Notes: generated by a model not told the origin, from the sequence alone. Shown: positions 16,074 to 25,272, numbered from the stretch's first letter. The stretch is DNA of 64,000 nt from Allorhizobium paknamense (GCF_030815125.1 NZ_JAUSWH010000006.1:176671-240670), one strand, 5' to 3'. Numbers and translations are program-made.

Positions 16074-16571
16074 TCAATCGTCGTCGGGTTGGTGGGTGTC
16101 CACGCCCAGTGTTTCGATCTGGTTGATCACGTGGCGGATACCGGTGACGCCAAGTGCCATACGGGCAGCGATGCGGCGTTCCTCGTTGGTGTCGACAGTG
16201 CCGGTCATGGTGACGCTATGGCCTTCGACATGTAGCTCCACGTTTGAGAAGTCGGCGTTATCGACAAGTTCCAGGCGCTCCTGAAGACGGCTTTCAATTT
16301 CGTCGGCGTCTTCGCGGCCTTGAGTTTCGGGCAAAAGGCGATCATGCAGGCGTTCTTCCTGCCCATCGGCGTCTGTTTCGTCCACGCGATAGCCTGGGTT
16401 GGAGTCGCGATCGAAATTGGCGGGTGTTTCGCCATAGGCACGATTTTCCGCGGGTTGCGACACAGCGCCTTCCTGATCGGAATAGGGCCAGCCGTCCCGA
16501 AGATCGCGCTCTTCCTGATCTCGAAAATCTTCTTCTCCGGCAACAGCGTTTTTCGTTTTCGGATGAGCCAT
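16074..16571 (-). CDS. BON-domain protein
   Basis: This 165-residue protein has a charged, low-complexity N-terminal half and one BON domain at about residues 90-155, with the core V-E-L-H-V-E-G-H-S-V-T-M-T-G-T-V and a terminal helix V-T-G-I-R-H-V-I-N-Q-I. BON domains bind phospholipid or act in envelope stress proteins. No signal peptide is visible, unlike periplasmic OsmY types, so it may be cytoplasmic. AGGAG is well placed before the ATG at 16571. The role is unknown beyond the domain. Confidence 0.8.
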   Translation of the reverse strand: MAHPKTKNAVAGEEDFRDQEERDLRDGWPYSDQEGAVSQPAENRAYGETPANFDRDSNPGYRVDETDADGQEERLHDRLLPETQGREDADEIESRLQERLELVDNADFSNVELHVEGHSVTMTGTVDTNEERRIAARMALGVTGIRHVINQIETLGVDTHQPDDD

Positions 16572-16722
16572 GACGCATCTCCTCTTGCGTGCCTGCTTTC
16601 GTGCTCAAGAGCCGAAGGCGGCGGTAAACCATGCTCCCTTGTTCAAGGGCAGCGCTCTCACGTTTGTTCTGACAACGCTTGAGAGAGGTTTTGGTTCATG
16701 GACCTTCGAAGAAGGGGCTTTG

Positions 16723-17208
16723 TCAGCGCTTTTGCCATTTCTTCAGCAGGCGGTCGCGTTTTAGCCGCGAAAGGCGCTGAAGCCAGAAGATGCCGTCCAG
16801 CTGGTCGATTTCATGTTGCAGGCAGATGGCAGCAAAACCCGAGGCGGTTTCCTGGCGCTCTTCGCCGTCCAGCGTCTGATAACGAAGCGTAATGTTTCGG
16901 GGGCGGGTGACTTTTTCCACCGCGCCCGGCATGGAGACGCTGCCTTCTTCATGCTCCATCGTCTCTTGTGAAAAGGAGAGGATGACCGGATTGACGAAAT
17001 CCCGTCTGCCGCCAAAATCCGGCAGGTCAATGATCGTCAATCGCCGGCGATCGCCGACATGGGCAGCCGTGATGCCGATGCCTGGCGCGGCGATCATGGT
17101 GGCGTAAAGCGCGTCTGCAAAGGCTTTAAGGTCCGCATCGAAGGCTGAAACCGGTTCGCAGACCGTTGCCAGTGCGGGGTGCGGATAGCGGACGATCGTG
17201 AGCGCCAT
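16723..17208 (-). CDS. Peptide-deformylase-like protein lacking metal ligands
   Basis: Length (161 residues) and motifs follow peptide deformylase, but the metal site is broken. Motif I reads G-I-G-I-T-A-A-H at residues 43-50 (usually G-x-G-x-A-A-x-Q). Motif II reads E-G-S-V-S at 88-92, with Ser in place of the metal-binding Cys. Motif III reads H-E-I-D-Q at 132-136, with Gln replacing the second His. Deformylation of N-formyl-Met is therefore unlikely, and a ribosome- or peptide-binding role is only a guess. The ATG at 17208 lies two bases after the fnrN stop, so the two are an operon. A TTG at 17214 is an alternative start. Confidence 0.8.
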   Translation of the reverse strand: MALTIVRYPHPALATVCEPVSAFDADLKAFADALYATMIAAPGIGITAAHVGDRRRLTIIDLPDFGGRRDFVNPVILSFSQETMEHEEGSVSMPGAVEKVTRPRNITLRYQTLDGEERQETASGFAAICLQHEIDQLDGIFWLQRLSRLKRDRLLKKWQKR

Positions 17209-17210
17209 GC

Positions 17211-17939
17211 TCAATCCACGCCTGCTGCATCCTTCAGCCGGTGGGCATCGGGAACGGTGACATGGCGGTTGTTCTCGATAACAATGACGCCATCCTTGCG
17301 CAGCTTCGTCATCTGACGGCTGACCGTTTCGATCGTCAGGCCCAGAAAGTCAGCGATGTCGGCACGCGAGAGCGGCAGGTCGAAGCTTTTGGAAAACTTT
17401 TCCATCGGATTGATGTGAGTGGCGATCAGGTAGAGAAAGCTTGCCACTTTTTCCTGGGCTGTCTTGCGGCCCAGCGTCAGCATCCAGTCGCGGGCTTCAT
17501 CCAGCTCCTTCAGAGACTGAGTATGCAGCTTGTGTTCGAAGTCAGGCGATTCGTTGACGATCCGGTCGATGACGGCGCGGGGGAAGGCGCAGATTTCGGC
17601 ATCGGTGGCAGCTTCCGCCGTCAGGCTGCTTTCCTTGAGGAAAGGGCGGCCCATGAAATCGGGAGCGAATTGCAGGCCAACGATCTGCTGGCGGCCATCA
17701 GCCATCATTTTGGAGAGTTTCACCACCCCGTTCAGAATGTTGCTGTAGGTGGAAATCTGCTCGCCCTGGCCGATCACCTCATCGCCTGCGCCCACGCGGC
17801 GGCGTGTCGAATGCCGGTTGAGTTCGATCAATTGCAGAACCGACAAGGTAGAGCATACTCCACCATGCCGGGCTTCGCAGGCCTTGCACACCTGAGGCGC
17901 TTCGGCCTCTGCATTCATTCGCTTGCCTTGCATATCCAT
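17211..17939 (-). CDS. fnrN: FnrN, oxygen-sensing Crp/Fnr-family regulator
   Basis: This protein has a Crp/Fnr effector domain and a C-terminal helix-turn-helix (L-S-R-A-D-I-A-D-F-L-G-L-T-I-E-T-V-S-R). The N-terminal cysteines C18, C21 and C29 plus C117 match the 4Fe-4S ligands of FNR/FnrN, which distinguishes it from cysteine-less FixK. It would activate microaerobic genes when oxygen falls. The start at 17939 (M-D-M-Q-G-K) has GTGGGTGG upstream; a GTG at 17954 would add five residues. Divergent hemN and the shared anaerobox at 18062 fit the known fnrN-hemN arrangement in rhizobia. Confidence 0.9.
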   Translation of the reverse strand: MDMQGKRMNAEAEAPQVCKACEARHGGVCSTLSVLQLIELNRHSTRRRVGAGDEVIGQGEQISTYSNILNGVVKLSKMMADGRQQIVGLQFAPDFMGRPFLKESSLTAEAATDAEICAFPRAVIDRIVNESPDFEHKLHTQSLKELDEARDWMLTLGRKTAQEKVASFLYLIATHINPMEKFSKSFDLPLSRADIADFLGLTIETVSRQMTKLRKDGVIVIENNRHVTVPDAHRLKDAAGVD

Positions 17940-18061
17940 TTGTCCGCCACCCACTATGCCAAAGCGCCTGTTTCGATCTCGTGTCCCGGAAGCGCCCTTG
18001 GGGCTGGCTCCCGAAATTTCAACTATCCAAAATTGTTTAACCGCAAGAAGCCTAGCACAAA

Positions 18062-18075
18062 TTGATCGAAGTCAA
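18062..18075 (+). promoter_or_regulatory. FNR/FixK anaerobox between fnrN and hemN
   Basis: TTGATCGAAGTCAA matches the consensus TTGAT-N4-ATCAA at nine of ten positions. Its centre is about 70 bases before the hemN start, which leaves room for a class II promoter (centre at -41.5) with a short leader. It could also serve fnrN autoregulation. A TTGGCCC/GGGCCAA inverted repeat follows at 18091-18113. Confidence 0.75.
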
Positions 18076-18138
18076 AGTTGATACCCAAAATTGGCCCTAA
18101 GACCTTGGGCCAAGACAAATCCTTGAAGAGTTCCTTCC

Positions 18139-19491
18139 ATGTCCGCCCATGCGCTCCTGGCCAAATATGCCGCTCCGGTTCCCCGCTATACGAGCTATCC
18201 TACCGCACCGCATTTTCACAGCGGTGTGAACTGCGGCAAATATGCGCAATGGCTTTGCGAGCTTAAGGTCGGGAGCAAGATTTCCCTATACCTGCACATT
18301 CCCTATTGCGACCGGCTTTGCTGGTTCTGCGCCTGTCATACGAAGCATACGTTGCGATATGAGCCTATTGCAACCTATCTTCAGGCGCTTTATCTCGAAA
18401 TTGACAGGGTTGGCTCCTTGGTGGGGGCGCGCGCCAGTGTCAGCGCCGTGCATTTTGGCGGCGGCTCGCCCACCATGCTGACACCTGAGGACATGCAGGC
18501 CGTGATGCAGCGGCTGCGCCGGGCCTTCCATTTTGCCGGGAATGTGGAGATCAGCGTCGAGATGGATCCCAACGATCTGGATGATCAGCGCTATGATGGG
18601 CTGGCGTCCATGGGGCTGACCCGGGCAAGCCTTGGTATCCAGGATTTCGAACCGAAGGTGCAGGCCTCGATCAACCGCATCCAGACCTTCGAGCAGACGC
18701 GGGCGGCAATCGAAGCCGTGCGGGCGAGGGGTGTTCAATCCGTCAATTGCGATCTGCTCTACGGACTGCCTTACCAGACGCTGGACACGCTGGAAAAGAC
18801 GGTCAACCAGGTCCTGTCGCTCAATCCGGATCGGTTGGCGCTGTTTGGCTACGCGCATGTGCCGTGGATGAAAAAACACCAGACGATGATCCCGGAATCA
18901 GCGCTTCCCGATGCAGTGCAGCGGTTCGAGCAGATGCGGCTTGCGGGAGATATGCTGATGGCCGCGGGCTATCGTCCCATTGGGATCGATCATTTCGCCA
19001 AGCCGGAGGACAGCATGGCGAAAGCGGATGCCGAAGGCCGCCTGAAGCGCAATTTTCAGGGTTATACCGTGGATACCGCCGATGCCTTGATCGGGCTCGG
19101 GGCGTCTTCCATCAGCCAGTTGCCGCAGGGCTATGTGCAGAATATCGCCGCCACGGGCGAATATCAGCGCAGCGTGGAAGAAAGTGGCCTTGCTGCCCAG
19201 CGTGGCATCGAACTGTCTGCGGAGGATCGCGTCCGGGCGCGAGCCATCGAATCCATCATGTGTGACTTCCGCCTTTCCTTCGCTGATCTGCGGCGTCTTC
19301 ATCCGGGCAAAGCGGAGGCCGTCATCGAGGAAGCCATTGATTTTGCGAGCACCAATGAAGACAATCTCTGCCGTATCGAGGAGGACTGTCTGGTGGTGAC
19401 GGAGCAGGGAAGGCCCCTCGCGCGGGTCATTGCCGCCGTGTTCGATACCTACCTGGCCAATGGCAAGGCGCGCCATTCCATCGCGGTTTGA
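18139..19491 (+). CDS. hemN: Oxygen-independent coproporphyrinogen III dehydrogenase
   Basis: This 450-residue radical-SAM enzyme has the cluster motif C57-x3-C61-x2-C64 in Y-C-D-R-L-C-W-F-C, then the glycine-rich F-G-G-G-S-P-T segment typical of HemN. It converts coproporphyrinogen III to protoporphyrinogen IX for heme synthesis without oxygen. Length matches true HemN rather than HemW (about 380 residues). It starts about 65 bases after an anaerobox and is divergent from fnrN, consistent with microaerobic induction. Confidence 0.93.
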   Translation: MSAHALLAKYAAPVPRYTSYPTAPHFHSGVNCGKYAQWLCELKVGSKISLYLHIPYCDRLCWFCACHTKHTLRYEPIATYLQALYLEIDRVGSLVGARASVSAVHFGGGSPTMLTPEDMQAVMQRLRRAFHFAGNVEISVEMDPNDLDDQRYDGLASMGLTRASLGIQDFEPKVQASINRIQTFEQTRAAIEAVRARGVQSVNCDLLYGLPYQTLDTLEKTVNQVLSLNPDRLALFGYAHVPWMKKHQTMIPESALPDAVQRFEQMRLAGDMLMAAGYRPIGIDHFAKPEDSMAKADAEGRLKRNFQGYTVDTADALIGLGASSISQLPQGYVQNIAATGEYQRSVEESGLAAQRGIELSAEDRVRARAIESIMCDFRLSFADLRRLHPGKAEAVIEEAIDFASTNEDNLCRIEEDCLVVTEQGRPLARVIAAVFDTYLANGKARHSIAV

Positions 19492-19598
19492 GCAACAGGC
19501 CCGCATTTTGTTCCGCGCGCCATAAAAGAGACCATTGGCTTTTGAAAGAGATTTGCCTATGTGGGACGCTGAATCGGACTTCTAAAAGGAATATGCTT

Positions 19599-19877
19599 GT
19601 GACTGCCACTTTCGACAAGGTCGCCGACATCATTGCTGAAACCAGCGAGATCGACCGCGAAACCATCACCCCGGAAAGCCACACGATCGACGATCTCGGC
19701 ATCGACAGCCTGGACTTCCTGGACATCGTGTTCGCCATCGACAAGGAATTCGGCATCAAGATCCCGCTCGAGCAGTGGACGCAGGAAGTGAACGAAGGCA
19801 AGGTTTCCACCGAGGAATACTTCGTTCTGAAGAACCTCTGCGCCAAGATCGACGAACTGCGCGCCGCCAAGGCCTGA
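19599..19877 (+). CDS. acpXL: Acyl carrier protein AcpXL
   Basis: A 92-residue acyl carrier protein with the phosphopantetheine attachment Ser37 in G-I-D-S-L-D. I chose the GTG at 19599 because the Shine-Dalgarno AAAAGGA ends eight bases before it, while the ATG at 19593 would be only two bases away; this also gives the 92-residue length usual for AcpXL. It carries the growing C26-C28 chain that is transferred to lipid A. First gene of the rhizobial acpXL-lpxXL cluster that continues to 25210. Confidence 0.93.
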   Translation: MTATFDKVADIIAETSEIDRETITPESHTIDDLGIDSLDFLDIVFAIDKEFGIKIPLEQWTQEVNEGKVSTEEYFVLKNLCAKIDELRAAKA

Positions 19878-19908
19878 TCTTTCCGAAGGTCCCCAGCGAG
19901 GATCAGCC

Positions 19909-20382
19909 ATGCTGCTGGAATACTTCCAGATGATCGATGAGGTGGTGAGCCTCGATGGTCCCCTGACCAGGCTCACGGCCCGTTCCGTCGTGCCGGAAAA
20001 CAGCCCCGTCTTCGAAGGGCATTTTCCAGGCATGCCGCTGGTGCCGGGTGTGCTGCTCATAGAGACCATGGCGCAGGCTTCCGGCCTTCTCGTGCTCGCA
20101 GCCACGAAATTCGTTGCCATGCCCTTCCTGATGTCGGTGGACGGGGCGAAGATGCGCAGTTTCGTGGAGCCGCGCGCCGTACTGGATATCGAGGCGGATC
20201 TGGAGCATGAAGGGTCCGGCTTTGCTGTCACCAAGGCGCGCATCACCTCTGCAGGCAAGAAAGTGGCGGATTGCCAGCTAAAGCTGCGCACCATGCCGTT
20301 TTCCGAAGTGCCGCTGGGCGATATTGTCCGTGGCCGAGCCGAGGAGATCGGCTTGATGAAAGCGATTGCTGCTGCGGGATAA
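19909..20382 (+). CDS. fabZXL: 3-hydroxyacyl-ACP dehydratase for VLCFA synthesis
   Basis: This 157-residue hot-dog-fold dehydratase carries G-H-F-P-G-M-P-L-V-P-G-V at about residues 38-49, with the catalytic His, and the downstream E-T-M-A-Q motif with the catalytic Glu. It would dehydrate 3-hydroxyacyl-AcpXL in each elongation round for the very-long-chain fatty acid of lipid A. It begins 31 bases after acpXL and is followed by a hairpin at 20461, so the downstream ketosynthases may also use their own promoter. Confidence 0.88.
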   Translation: MLLEYFQMIDEVVSLDGPLTRLTARSVVPENSPVFEGHFPGMPLVPGVLLIETMAQASGLLVLAATKFVAMPFLMSVDGAKMRSFVEPRAVLDIEADLEHEGSGFAVTKARITSAGKKVADCQLKLRTMPFSEVPLGDIVRGRAEEIGLMKAIAAAG

Positions 20383-20460
20383 GGTTCATCTTCCTGAACC
20401 TCCGCGCTGACGCACCATTCAGGAAAAATCATTAAGTGACTTTTCCCCCAAATCGTCATC

Positions 20461-20487
20461 AAGGCCGCCGCTTTTGCGCGCGGCCTT
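20461..20487 (+). terminator. Hairpin terminator or attenuator after fabZXL
   Basis: An 8-bp stem (AAGGCCGC/GCGGCCTT) with an 11-base loop is followed by ATT but no long T run. It sits in a 280-base gap inside an otherwise tight cluster, so it may only partly stop transcription. The rest of the gap probably holds a promoter for fabF2XL. Confidence 0.6.
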
Positions 20488-20663
20488 ATTGCATCTGCAA
20501 AAGCTTCGGAGTAGGGCACTCTCACCTGGAGTTCGTCACGGTAAAACGGATGACCTGACCTGCTCAGGCGCAGCACTGGGGTCAGGTTTGCCGCGCGAAA
20601 GCATGACGCGCGCCCACCCTGTTGATGCGGCACAGGCTTGCGCCCTTGTTTGAAGGATTTGAC

Positions 20664-21869
20664 ATGCAGAAGACGCTGAGCGACGTCGTTATTACCGGTA
20701 TCGGTATCGTCACTTGCCACGGCACCGGCAAGACGCCGCATCTTGCGCTGCTGACGGCGGACAAGGCACCGTCGCCGGTGGTGGAAAACGAACGATTTGC
20801 CCCTTACCCCATTCATCCCATGCCGGAGATCGACTGGTCCGCCCAGATCCCGAAGCGCGGCGATCAGCGCCAGATGGAAAACTGGCAGCGCCTCGGCGTG
20901 TATGCCGCAGGTCTTGCGCTGGACGATGCCGGGCTGAAGGACAATGCGGAAGCCTGCGCCAGCATGGATATGATCGTTGCTGCCGGTGGCGGCGAGCGCG
21001 ACGTCAATGTCGATACGCTGATCGTTGCTGAAGGGCTGAAAAGCAACGATCGCGCCTCACTGGTCAATGCCAAGCTGACGACGGAACTGCGCCCGACGCT
21101 GTTTCTCGCCCAGCTTTCCAACCTGATGGCTGGCAATATTTCCATTGTCCACAAAGTCACGGGGTCCTCGCGCACCTTCATGGGTGAGGAAGCTGCGGGT
21201 ATTACGGCCATCGAAACGGCCTTTGCCCGCATCCGCGCCGGGCAATCCACCCATTCGCTGGTCGGCGGCGCCTTCGTGGCGGATCGCGACGATATCTTCC
21301 TGCTGGTGGAAGGCGCCCAGGCGCATGCGCGTGGCGATTGGCAGCCGCTCTGGCAGCGTGAGAGCGGCGAAGGCGGCGGCATGATCTTCGGCACCATCGG
21401 TGCCTTTCTGGTGCTGGAGCAACGCGCGCATGCCGAGGCGCGGGGCGCGCATATCTATGCCACCATCAATGCCATCGAAGGGGACCGTGGCCGTCGCGAT
21501 GAAAGCGGACTGGAAAAGCGGCTGAACCGTCTGGCAGCCTCCGTTGGCTCCGGGCTCGGCGAAAACACGCTGGTGCTTTCCGGCGCGACCGGCCTGCATG
21601 ACATCACCGCACGAGAAAAGCAGGCTCTGCAGCAGGCCTTCCCGAAGGCTGCGCTGCGCGGCTTTGCCGGGGCGACCGGGCATGGGCTCGAGGCGCAGTT
21701 CCCGCTCGGTCTGGCGCTTGCGGCCCTGGCACTGGACAATAAAGCGGTTATCCCGCCCTTCGATCCGCAAGCCGAAGGTGCGATGCAAAACCCTGCTTCC
21801 GAAGCCATCGTCACCACCGTCGGCTATGTGCGCGGCGAAGGCATGGCGCGGCTTTCCGCCGAGGCGTGA
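20664..21869 (+). CDS. fabF2XL: Ketosynthase-like FabF2XL lacking catalytic Cys
   Basis: Start 20664 (M-Q-K-T-L) has GAAGGA six bases upstream; the longer frame from 20622 is rejected. The 401-residue protein has the KAS fold (I-T-G-I-G-I-V-T at the start), but the site that is A-C-A-S-G in the next gene aligns with E-E-A-A-G here, so the nucleophile is lost. The H-G-T motif reads G-A-T. The final G-H-G-L-E segment keeps one His. It resembles chain-length-factor partners of ketosynthases and probably works as a heterodimer with FabF1XL in the C26-C28 elongation. The alignment was made by eye. Confidence 0.85.
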   Translation: MQKTLSDVVITGIGIVTCHGTGKTPHLALLTADKAPSPVVENERFAPYPIHPMPEIDWSAQIPKRGDQRQMENWQRLGVYAAGLALDDAGLKDNAEACASMDMIVAAGGGERDVNVDTLIVAEGLKSNDRASLVNAKLTTELRPTLFLAQLSNLMAGNISIVHKVTGSSRTFMGEEAAGITAIETAFARIRAGQSTHSLVGGAFVADRDDIFLLVEGAQAHARGDWQPLWQRESGEGGGMIFGTIGAFLVLEQRAHAEARGAHIYATINAIEGDRGRRDESGLEKRLNRLAASVGSGLGENTLVLSGATGLHDITAREKQALQQAFPKAALRGFAGATGHGLEAQFPLGLALAALALDNKAVIPPFDPQAEGAMQNPASEAIVTTVGYVRGEGMARLSAEA

Positions 21870-21880
21870 GGAGAAGAGAC

Positions 21881-23161
21881 ATGACAGACAGCCGTTTCAA
21901 GGATCATCTCGGCCGCCCCATCGTCGCCGTTACCGGCATGGGCGTCATCACCTCGCTCGGTCAGGGGTTGCAGGACAATTGGGCCAAGCTTACCGGCGGC
22001 ATTTCCGGTATCCACGCCATCACCCGCTTTCCGACGGACGGGCTGAACACCCGCATCAGCGGCACGGTGGATTTCATCGATATCCCGGCGGTCAATGCCG
22101 TCGAGCGTTCCTATGCCATGGCGCGGGAAACGACGCTGGAGGCGCTGGCCCAGGCCGGGCTGAACGGCGATTTCGTAGGGCCGCTTTTCCTCGCAGCTCC
22201 GCCGGTGGAGCCGGAATGGGAGGATCGCTTCCGTCTGGCCGAGCGCATTGAGGATGGCGATTATGAGCATGCCTATAAGCGGCTTCTCGCCTCGGTGCGC
22301 GCCAAAGCCGATCCGGTCTTCAACGAAGCCGTTCAGTTCGGCTCGATTTCCGAGCGGCTGGCCGACCGTTTCGGTACGCGTGGCCTGCCGGTGACGCTGT
22401 CCACGGCCTGCGCGTCCGGTGCGACCGCTATTCAACTGGGCGTCGAAGCGATCCGCCAGGGCCGCACAGACCGTGCGTTGACGGTCGCCACGGACGGTTC
22501 CGTTGGGGCCGAGGCGCTGATCCGGTTTGCCTTGCTGTCCGCGCTCTCCACCCAGAATGATCCGCCACAAAAGGCATCCAAGCCCTTCAGCAAGGACCGC
22601 GACGGTTTCGTGATTGCCGAGGGGGCCGCGACCCTGGTGCTGGAATCGCTGGAGGCCGCCGTGGCGCGCGGCGCAAAGGTGCTGGGCATTATGAAGGGAT
22701 GCGGCGAAAAGGCCGATCACTTCCACCGCACCCGCTCTTCGCCGGATGGTGGGCCTGCGATTGCGACGATCCGCGCGGCGCTGGAAGATGCCGGACTTTC
22801 GGAAAACGAAATCGGCTATATCAATGCCCACGGCACCTCGACGCCGGAAAACGACAAGATGGAGTATGGCGCCATGCTTTCCGTCTTCGGTGAGCGGCTG
22901 AAGGATCAGATTCCGGTTTCCTCGAACAAGTCGATGATCGGCCACACGCTGACGGCGGCGGGTGCGGTGGAGGCGGTGTTCTCCATCCAGACCATGCTGA
23001 CCGGCACGCTGCCGCCGACGATCAATTACAACAATCCCGATCCATCCATCGTGCTAGATGTGGTGCCGAATGTGAAGCGGGAGGCGCAGGTCTCTGCCGT
23101 GCTGTCCAACAGCTTCGGCTTCGGCGGTCAGAATGCCAGCCTGGTGATGACGCTCGCCTGA
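21881..23161 (+). CDS. fabF1XL: 3-oxoacyl-ACP synthase II FabF1XL
   Basis: The ATG at 21881 follows GAGGAGAAGAGAC; a GTG at 21866 overlapping the previous stop is an alternative. The 426-residue protein has the full KAS triad: Cys in S-T-A-C-A-S-G, His in N-A-H-G-T-S-T-P, and His in S-M-I-G-H-T-L. It would condense malonyl-ACP with the acyl chain on AcpXL. Its pairing with the Cys-less FabF2XL suggests a heterodimer dedicated to very-long-chain fatty acids. Confidence 0.9.
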   Translation: MTDSRFKDHLGRPIVAVTGMGVITSLGQGLQDNWAKLTGGISGIHAITRFPTDGLNTRISGTVDFIDIPAVNAVERSYAMARETTLEALAQAGLNGDFVGPLFLAAPPVEPEWEDRFRLAERIEDGDYEHAYKRLLASVRAKADPVFNEAVQFGSISERLADRFGTRGLPVTLSTACASGATAIQLGVEAIRQGRTDRALTVATDGSVGAEALIRFALLSALSTQNDPPQKASKPFSKDRDGFVIAEGAATLVLESLEAAVARGAKVLGIMKGCGEKADHFHRTRSSPDGGPAIATIRAALEDAGLSENEIGYINAHGTSTPENDKMEYGAMLSVFGERLKDQIPVSSNKSMIGHTLTAAGAVEAVFSIQTMLTGTLPPTINYNNPDPSIVLDVVPNVKREAQVSAVLSNSFGFGGQNASLVMTLA

Positions 23162-23241
23162 GTGAAAGAGATGCGTGGGCAGCCGTGGCGTAAGCCTGTT
23201 TGCTGCCCGGGCAAAAAATAGAGATAAAAGGACAAGACCCC

Positions 23242-24270
23242 ATGCGCGCATTGCAGCTTCTTGAAGATCGCAAGCTGGAAATCACCGAGGTTCCGGAGCC
23301 GGAAGCACCGGGCCCGGGTGAGGTAACGCTGCGCGTCAAGGCGGTGGCGCTGAACCATATCGATGTCTGGGGCTGGCGCGGCATGGCTTTCGCAAAGCGC
23401 AAGCTGCCGCTGACCATCGGGGCGGAAGCCTCCGGCGTGGTCGAGGCGATTGGTCCCGGCGTGGCGAATGTGCTGCCGGGGCAGCTTGTTTCCATCTACG
23501 GCGCGCGCGTCTGCGGGCTCTGCAAGCCCTGCCGCGAAGGCCGCGACAATCTCTGCGAACATGTGGGCGGCGTTCACGGCTTCCACCTGGACGGCTTTGC
23601 CCAGGAAAAGATGAATGTGCCCGCACGCCAGCTCGTTCCCGCGCCGCCCGGCGTGGATGAAATTGGTGCAGCCCTTGCGCCCGTGACCTTCGGGACAGTG
23701 GAACACATGCTGTTCGACAATGCCAAGCTGGAGCCGGGCGAAACCATTCTCGTGCATGCCGGTGGCTCCGGCATCGGCACCGCTGCCATTCAGCTTGCCA
23801 AGAAGATCGGCTGCACGGTGATCACCACCGTCGGCTCCGATGACAAGATTGAGCCTGCCAAGGCGCTGGGGGCGGATCACGTCATTAACTACCGCACCGA
23901 CCGCTTTGAAGGCGTGGTGCGCAAGCTGACGAAGAAGAAGGGCGTGGATGTCGTGTTCGAGCATGTCGGCAAGGATACCTGGGCTGGCTCCATGCTGTGC
24001 ATGAAGCGCGGTGGCCGTCTGGTGACCTGCGGCTCCACCTCCGGCGTGTCCACCGAGGTCAATCTGATGATGCTCTTCCAGCAGCAGTTGAAGCTGCTGG
24101 GCTCCTTTGGCTGCCGGATGGAAAACATGGCCAATGCCATGCAGAAGATGGCGCGCGGCGTGGTGCACCCCGTGATCGATACGCTGGTGACGCTGGACGA
24201 TATCGAGCGCGCGCTGCATCGTATGGAAGGCCGTCAGGTTTTCGGCAAGATCGTGCTGAAGATGGATTGA
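23242..24270 (+). CDS. adh2XL: Zinc-type alcohol dehydrogenase / enoyl reductase family, Adh2XL
   Basis: The ATG at 23242 has AAAAGGA nine bases upstream, which excludes the longer frame from 23200. This 342-residue medium-chain dehydrogenase has the cysteine-rich structural-zinc-like loop C-G-L-C-K-P-C-R-E-G-R-D-N-L-C and the NAD(P)-binding turn H-A-G-G-S-G-I-G. In rhizobial acpXL clusters this gene lies between fabF1XL and lpxXL and is thought to act as a reductase in very-long-chain fatty acid synthesis; that activity is inferred from context. Confidence 0.85.
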   Translation: MRALQLLEDRKLEITEVPEPEAPGPGEVTLRVKAVALNHIDVWGWRGMAFAKRKLPLTIGAEASGVVEAIGPGVANVLPGQLVSIYGARVCGLCKPCREGRDNLCEHVGGVHGFHLDGFAQEKMNVPARQLVPAPPGVDEIGAALAPVTFGTVEHMLFDNAKLEPGETILVHAGGSGIGTAAIQLAKKIGCTVITTVGSDDKIEPAKALGADHVINYRTDRFEGVVRKLTKKKGVDVVFEHVGKDTWAGSMLCMKRGGRLVTCGSTSGVSTEVNLMMLFQQQLKLLGSFGCRMENMANAMQKMARGVVHPVIDTLVTLDDIERALHRMEGRQVFGKIVLKMD

Positions 24271-24274
24271 GCCG

Positions 24275-25210
24275 GTGCTGCGCCGGATCATAACGAAGCT
24301 GGTGCTGGCCACGCGGAATTTTCCGCAGTGGCTGGTGGCGCAGTTTCTGTTTCTGCTGCTGAAATTCCTGAAGCTGTTTCCAGCCGATGCGGCGATCGAT
24401 TTCTCTGACCGACTGGTGCGCTTCATCGGCCCGAAACTTCAGCGCCATCAATTGATGCTGACCAATCTGCGCAACGCCTTTCCAGAAAAGAGCGAGGCGG
24501 AGATTCAGGATATCGCCTTGAAGGCCTGGGGCCATATGGGCCGTCAGATGGCGGAATATGTGTTTCTGGACGAACTGTTCGATTTCGATCCTGCGCGCAT
24601 TGGCGAGGGCAGGGTGGAGGTTTCAGGCATCCCGATCTTTGTGGATCTCTTGGAAAATCCGCGGCCCTTCATCGTCTTTACCGGCCATACCGGCAATTTT
24701 GAAATGCTGCCCGTGGCAGGCTCTGCCTTCGGGCTCTATGTGACGGTGCTGTTTCGGCCGCCGAACAACCCCTATATCGCCGATATGGTGTTCAATTTCC
24801 GCCGCGCCCGCATGGGGCGGCTGGTGCCCTCGCATGCAGGCTCGTCCTTTCAACTGGCTCGGCAACTGGAGGCGGGGCAGGGCGTCGGCGTGCTGGTGGA
24901 TCAGAAGTTCAAGAAGGGACAGGCCACCACCTTCTTTGGCCGCGATGTACGCACCAATCCCTTGCTGGCAAAGCTTTCCCGTCAGTTCGAATGCGAGGTC
25001 TATCCCGCCCGCTGCATTCGCCTTCCCGGCAATCGCTACCGGCTGGAAATCGAGCCGAAGGTCGAGCTTCCGCGCGATGCAGCAGGCCGTATCGATGTGA
25101 ACGCCACGGCACAATTGCTGAACGACAAGGTGGAAGCCTGGGTGCGGGAATATCCCGAACAGTGGCTGTGGTATCACGACCGCTGGAATATCAAGAAGAC
25201 GCTAAAGTAA
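24275..25210 (+). CDS. lpxXL: Lipid A very-long-chain acyltransferase LpxXL
   Basis: GTG start at 24275, four bases after the adh2XL stop, which fits coupled translation. The 311-residue protein belongs to the LpxL/HtrB family: an N-terminal hydrophobic anchor at about residues 15-35 and the catalytic H-x4-E in F-T-G-H-T-G-N-F-E near residue 131-139. It transfers the C26-C28 chain from AcpXL to lipid A at the inner membrane. It ends the cluster, before a terminator at 25239. Confidence 0.92.
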   Translation: MLRRIITKLVLATRNFPQWLVAQFLFLLLKFLKLFPADAAIDFSDRLVRFIGPKLQRHQLMLTNLRNAFPEKSEAEIQDIALKAWGHMGRQMAEYVFLDELFDFDPARIGEGRVEVSGIPIFVDLLENPRPFIVFTGHTGNFEMLPVAGSAFGLYVTVLFRPPNNPYIADMVFNFRRARMGRLVPSHAGSSFQLARQLEAGQGVGVLVDQKFKKGQATTFFGRDVRTNPLLAKLSRQFECEVYPARCIRLPGNRYRLEIEPKVELPRDAAGRIDVNATAQLLNDKVEAWVREYPEQWLWYHDRWNIKKTLK

Positions 25211-25238
25211 TACAGCCAGAACTTGATTGTTATCAAGT

Positions 25239-25267
25239 AAAGCCTTCCGCCCGGTGCGGAGGGCTTT
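25239..25267 (+). terminator. Terminator of the acpXL-lpxXL cluster
   Basis: A 12-bp stem (AAAGCCTTCCGC with GCGGAGGGCTTT, one G-T pair) and a 5-base loop lie 28 bases past lpxXL. It sits between convergent genes and may also stop transcription from the minus-strand gene that ends at 25273. Confidence 0.8.
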
Positions 25268-25272
25268 ATGTT

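Noticed and set aside
15785..16126. Short + strand frames at the border of the cargo region
   Set aside because: They run through a terminator hairpin and into the antisense of the BON gene, and lack ribosome sites.
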